NCBI GenBank assembly: GCA_046545575.1
Contig: JBKGZM010000039.1
Coordinates: 1 to 18,089, forward strand
Direction of reading: 5' to 3'
Origin: JAGXOF01 sp046545575
Lineage (GTDB): Bacteria; Chloroflexota; Dehalococcoidia; SZUA-161; SpSt-899
DNA length: 18,089 nucleotides
Under the pieces are notes generated by a model that was not told the DNA's origin, did not search any database, and saw only the letters and a program-made list of their open reading frames with translations. The position numbers were made by a program, and so were the translations under genes. Positions 14,815 to 18,089 of this stretch are shown in pieces. The first letter of the stretch is position 1; every line of letters begins with the position of its first letter.

Positions 14815-15306
14815 ATGGAGCTCCAGACGCTCGACACAATACTGGACGGACGCCGCAGCCAGCCCGATCAACTGATTGAGGTCCTTCAGGATGTTCAGCA
14901 AGATTACGGATACATTCCTGAAGAGGCCATGACATATGTCTCCCAGGGCCTCGGGGTACCGCTTATAGAAGTCTACCGCGTGGCTTCCTTTTACAAGGCT
15001 TTCCGGTTAAAACCATCAGGCAAGCATCTTCTGACCATCTGCACCGGTACTGCCTGTCACGTGCGTGGCTCCCATCTTCTCCTTGATTACGCTACGAGCC
15101 AACTCGGGATTAAACCGGGCGAGGTGACCCCTGACGGGCTTTTCTCAATTGAGCAAGTCAACTGCCTCGGTGCCTGTGCACAGGGTCCGATCATCTCCGA
15201 GAACGGGACATATCATCACCACATGACCCCAGGCAAGCTCCGTAAACTGATCGACACCATCAGCCGCCAGGAAAAAGGAGGCGATAACGATGCCCAGGCT
15301 CAATAG
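14815..15306 (+). CDS. nuoE: NuoE/HndA-like [2Fe-2S] thioredoxin-fold subunit
   Basis: A 163-residue electron-transfer subunit of NADH-linked complexes (complex I NuoE, NADP-hydrogenase HndA or formate dehydrogenase gamma type). The N-terminal helical part (LIEVLQDVQQDYGYIPEEAM, VPLIEVYRVASFYKAF) is followed by the thioredoxin-like [2Fe-2S] domain with Cys76 and Cys81 (CTGTACHVRGS) and Cys117 and Cys121 (NCLGACAQGP), all four ligands present. AAAGGAGG lies four bases before the ATG. Its end overlaps the next gene by 17 bases, and the next gene's AGGAGG ribosome binding site lies inside it, so the two subunits are translationally coupled. It probably sits with NuoF at the NADH-oxidising end of a soluble complex. 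Confidence 0.95.
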   Translation: MELQTLDTILDGRRSQPDQLIEVLQDVQQDYGYIPEEAMTYVSQGLGVPLIEVYRVASFYKAFRLKPSGKHLLTICTGTACHVRGSHLLLDYATSQLGIKPGEVTPDGLFSIEQVNCLGACAQGPIISENGTYHHHMTPGKLRKLIDTISRQEKGGDNDAQAQ

Positions 15307-17143
15307 CTACCGCGAACTGGACCACATGCGCCAGCAGCTTCAGGAGCAAAGGCAAAACATTACCACCACGGTGATGGTCTGTGGGGGAACCGGCTGCCGG
15401 GCGTCTAACTCCCCTGCTGTCATCGATGCGATCAGGGATGAATTATCAAACCATGGTCTCAACCAGAGCGTGCGCCTGTGCGTCACCGGATGCCACGGCT
15501 TTTGCGAACAGGGCCCGGTCGTGATCATCGAGCCAGGTAATATATTCTACTGCCATGTTACACCGGATGATGCTTTCGAAATTGTTCATCAGACCGTGGT
15601 GAGAGGCGAAGCGGTTGAACATCTCCTCTATGAAGATCAGGCTTCGGGGGAGAGGTTCAGGACAGAGGATGAGATTCCCTTCTATCGGGCGCAGGACCGG
15701 CAGATTCTATCCCGGAACCGCATGGTTGATCCCTGCTCTATCGAGGACTACATCGCGGCCGGTGGCTATTCGGCTCTCACCAAGGTGGTTAACGGTATGT
15801 CCCCGGAGGAAATCATAGGTGAGATCAAGGCCGCGGGGCTGCGGGGGCGGGGTGGGGGTGGCTTTCCCACGTGGCGCAAATGGGATGAATGTAAGGAGGC
15901 ACCCGGAGATGAGAAGTACGTAATCTGCAATGCGGATGAGGGCGACCCGGGGGCCTATATGGACCGGAGCGTGCTCGAGGGCAATCCCCATCTGGTCTTA
16001 GAGGGCATGATGATCGGAGCCCTGGCTGTCGGTGCTCAAAAGGGATACATCTATGTACGCAACGAATACCCACTGGCGGTCGAGCATTCCCGGATCGCGG
16101 TCGAGCAGGCTCGCAAACTCGGCATCCTCGGCGATAATATACTGGGTTCGTCTTTTTCATTCGATGTGGAGATCGCCCGGGGGGGAGGTGCTTTCGTCTG
16201 CGGAGAATCGACTGCCCTCATGGCCTCCATAGAAGGCAAGGTCGGCGAGCCTCGTCCCAAGGACATACACACCGTGGTGGATGGTCTCTACCACAAGCCC
16301 ACCACCCTCAACAACGTCGAAACCTGGGCCAACGTCCCTTCCATTATCTTGAATGGAGCATCATCGTTTGCTACTAAGGGGACGGACAAGAGCAAGGGGA
16401 CCAAGATACTGGCGCTAACCGGCCGCATCAAGAATACCGGTTTGGTTGAAGTGGATATGGGCACGCCAATCCATGAGGTGGTCTTCGACATCGGCGGCGG
16501 TGGTGCCAACGGCAAGGCGATAAAGGCGGTGCAGACAGGCGGGCCATCGGGCGGGTGTCTTCCGGTGGACAAGTTCGACCTAGCTGTCGACTTCGACGTG
16601 CTCTCCGAAGCCGGCTCCATGGTCGGTTCGGGCGGCATGGTAGTAATGGATGAGGAAACCTGCATGGTGGACGTGGCCAAGTATTTTCTGACCTTCCTGC
16701 AGGACGAGTCATGCGGTAAGTGCCTGCCATGTCGGGTCGGGATTGACCGCATGCTTGAGATAATCACCGATATCACTGAAGGCCGCGGCCGGCCGGAGCA
16801 GCTTGACCTGCTGGAGGAGCTGGCCGACACGGTTTCCCAGACCGCCCTGTGCGGGTTAGGGAAAACCGCACCCAACCCGGTGCTTTCCACATTGCGCTAT
16901 TTCCGCTCGGAATACGAGGCGCACATCAATGAAAAGAGGTGCCCGGCCGGGGTGTGCAAGGCCTTGATTACCTACTGGATTGACCCGGACAAGTGCACCG
17001 GCTGTGGTGTATGTTTACGCAGTTGTGCCTACGGGGCAATAACCGGAGAGAAAAAACAGCCCCATGTTATTGACCCTCAGATCTGTCAGCGATGCGGTAT
17101 ATGCAGAAGCGAGTGCAAGTTTGATGCAGTTCAGGTTACGTAA
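15290..17143 (+). CDS. nuoF: NuoF/HndC-like NADH-binding flavoprotein with extra Fe-S domains
   Basis: A 617-residue diaphorase subunit that binds NADH and FMN. Order: an N-terminal thioredoxin-like [2Fe-2S] domain (Cys31, Cys36, Cys64, Cys68); the 51-kDa FMN/NADH core with LRGRGGGGFPTWRKW (184-198), CNADEGDPGAYMDRSVLEGN and ARGGGAFVCGESTALM; an SLBB segment (TGRIKNTGLVEVDMGTPIHE); the [4Fe-4S] site ESCGKCLPC with Cys475, 478, 481 and 521; and a C-terminal two-cluster ferredoxin (Cys569/572/575/579 and Cys599/602/605/609). This five-part build is typical of soluble NADH-dependent, often electron-bifurcating, hydrogenases and relatives (HydB, HndC) rather than respiratory complex I, whose NuoF lacks the end domains. 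AGGAGG lies eight bases upstream of the ATG. It works with the NuoE-like and NuoG-like neighbours. Confidence 0.96.
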   Translation: MPRLNSYRELDHMRQQLQEQRQNITTTVMVCGGTGCRASNSPAVIDAIRDELSNHGLNQSVRLCVTGCHGFCEQGPVVIIEPGNIFYCHVTPDDAFEIVHQTVVRGEAVEHLLYEDQASGERFRTEDEIPFYRAQDRQILSRNRMVDPCSIEDYIAAGGYSALTKVVNGMSPEEIIGEIKAAGLRGRGGGGFPTWRKWDECKEAPGDEKYVICNADEGDPGAYMDRSVLEGNPHLVLEGMMIGALAVGAQKGYIYVRNEYPLAVEHSRIAVEQARKLGILGDNILGSSFSFDVEIARGGGAFVCGESTALMASIEGKVGEPRPKDIHTVVDGLYHKPTTLNNVETWANVPSIILNGASSFATKGTDKSKGTKILALTGRIKNTGLVEVDMGTPIHEVVFDIGGGGANGKAIKAVQTGGPSGGCLPVDKFDLAVDFDVLSEAGSMVGSGGMVVMDEETCMVDVAKYFLTFLQDESCGKCLPCRVGIDRMLEIITDITEGRGRPEQLDLLEELADTVSQTALCGLGKTAPNPVLSTLRYFRSEYEAHINEKRCPAGVCKALITYWIDPDKCTGCGVCLRSCAYGAITGEKKQPHVIDPQICQRCGICRSECKFDAVQVT

Positions 17144-17160
17144 GAAAGCGAGGTGTTAAG

Positions 17161-17853
17161 ATGCTGCAATATGTAAATATCAATATAGATGGTGCCGACA
17201 TTCGCACACCCAAGGGGTCTAGCGTTCTTGACACCGCTATTGAATACGGTATCTGCATTCCCCATCTGTGTCATGTTCCCTTTTTGTCCGATATTGGCGC
17301 CTGCCGGCTGTGCATCGTCGAGAATGTGGTCAACGGTCGTTCCCAGGTCACCACTTCCTGTACTTTGACAGTGAAGGAGGGCATGGTCATCAGAACTAAT
17401 ACGGAGAGGATCCAGAGACTGCGGCGCAACCTGGCGGAGTTGCTGGTAGCACAGGCTCCCAACTCCCGTGCCATTCAAGACATAGCCGTACGCTGTGGCG
17501 TCAAGGAGGTCCGCTATCCGTTTCGGAACGACGACTGTGTTTTATGCGGTCGCTGCGTGCGGGTTTGCGAGGAGATCTGGCAGGCTCGGGCAATTGGCTT
17601 TGTGGGACGGGGCAAGGACCGCCATGTGGACTTCCCCTTCGGCATCCGCCCCGATTTCTGTAAGGAATGCCGTGCCTGTATCCAGGTCTGTCCTATGGTA
17701 ATTCCGCCCTGTGACGGTCCCATGAACCCCGGCGAGGAATACCTGTGCGGAAAATGCGAATCACAGCTTATGATCTCTGAGGAGATGCCCGGCAGCTGCG
17801 CATGGTGCAGGCTGGGCGAAGGCTTCGGCTGCGGACGCTACGTTGGGGTCTAG
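17161..17853 (+). CDS. NuoG/HoxU-like Fe-S subunit with Cys-rich C-terminal tail
   Basis: A 230-residue iron-sulfur subunit. The N-terminal plant-type [2Fe-2S] domain has Cys37, 48, 51 and 67 (HLCHVPFLSDIGACRLC, then TTSC). The next region (LRRNLAELLVAQAPN) corresponds to the NuoG domain that normally holds the HxxxCxxCxxxxxC cluster, but those ligands are absent here. Two [4Fe-4S] motifs follow: Cys126/129/132/136 and Cys167/170/173/177. The protein then has a tail with Cys184, 196, 199, 213, 216 and 224 (CGKC, CAWC, GFGCGRY) that could bind zinc or another cluster. It lacks any hydrogenase H-cluster or molybdopterin domain, so it acts as a wire to a separate partner. GAGGTG lies five bases before the ATG; 17 bases follow the NuoF-like stop. 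Last recognisable gene of the operon. Confidence 0.92.
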   Translation: MLQYVNINIDGADIRTPKGSSVLDTAIEYGICIPHLCHVPFLSDIGACRLCIVENVVNGRSQVTTSCTLTVKEGMVIRTNTERIQRLRRNLAELLVAQAPNSRAIQDIAVRCGVKEVRYPFRNDDCVLCGRCVRVCEEIWQARAIGFVGRGKDRHVDFPFGIRPDFCKECRACIQVCPMVIPPCDGPMNPGEEYLCGKCESQLMISEEMPGSCAWCRLGEGFGCGRYVGV

Positions 17854-18089
17854 AGCCGCTGAACAGTGAAATTCCGCCGATCCTTCACATTCTAGTTGCG
17901 CTTGTTTCGCCATTGTTCGCTACCCCGCGATGTTTCATCTTTTTGCATGTCGGAGGCAGAATAGTCATCCCTGTGATTCATGGCTGGGGAGGAGTGGAAG
18001 GCAGAAGAATTGGAACATCAAGGCCTTTTGGCTCCTCGGGCCTCTGGGAGTTGTTCCCATGAACATTCGAACGATAATCACTTTACGGT
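17854..18089 (+). other. Region after the NADH-module operon, no recognised gene
   Basis: No gene of known type is seen. A frame open across most of it (to about 18062) has no family resemblance and starts inside the preceding gene, so it is not called. AGGCC and GGCCT (about 18020-18042) form a loose inverted repeat. An ATG at 18059 preceded by GGGAG (eight bases upstream) reads MNIRTIITLR to the window edge and might open the next gene; too short to judge. Confidence 0.4.

Overview
The window is about 18 kb of chromosome, most likely from an anaerobic bacterium. The SecA sequence (notably its DPEYDSGDEAW stretch before the conserved YGTNNEFGFDYLRDNM block), the prs-secA pair, the molybdenum-hydroxylase maturation genes and a NuoEFG-type NADH module together remind me of Chloroflexota, perhaps Dehalococcoidia. 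That assignment is inference from family resemblance and has not been tested by any search. No tRNA, rRNA, CRISPR array, phage or transposase gene was seen.

Left part (1-4739, all minus strand). A convincing extended -10 promoter at about 3400-3428 drives prs (PRPP synthetase), followed two bases later by secA (preprotein translocase ATPase, running off the left edge). Upstream of these lie a P-loop kinase-like gene and a very divergent PlsY-like membrane protein. The 241-bp gap at 4740-4980 is packed with palindromes. It carries a 29-base dispersed repeat whose second copy lies inside secA, where it encodes an extra in-frame segment of about eight residues.

Middle-left (4981-8287, minus strand). 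A four-gene operon runs mocA, a molybdopterin-binding protein, yqeB, xdhC. These families mature molybdenum hydroxylases, and yqeB and the YgfJ/MocA type are linked in particular to selenium-dependent ones. The hydroxylase is not in the window. mocA has no ATG, GTG or TTG ahead of its essential nucleotide-binding loop. A good Shine-Dalgarno sequence sits in front of an ATT codon, suggesting a rare AUU start.

Middle (8288-13613). A divergent promoter region leads into a GNAT-like acyltransferase. It is followed by a converging gamma-carbonic-anhydrase-like gene that lacks the third zinc histidine, a 677-bp gene-poor stretch holding a relic of a histidine kinase C-terminus, an EamA-family transporter, and an acyl-CoA synthetase behind a near-consensus promoter.

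Right part (13703-17853). A GAF-like/LuxR-HTH regulator on the minus strand is divergent from a tight NuoE-NuoF-NuoG(N-terminal)-like operon on the plus strand. The shared gap contains two perfect palindromes that could be operator sites. The three subunits form a diaphorase module that moves electrons between NADH and a ferredoxin or partner enzyme. No hydrogenase, formate dehydrogenase or other catalytic partner follows within the remaining 236 bases, so the partner is unknown.
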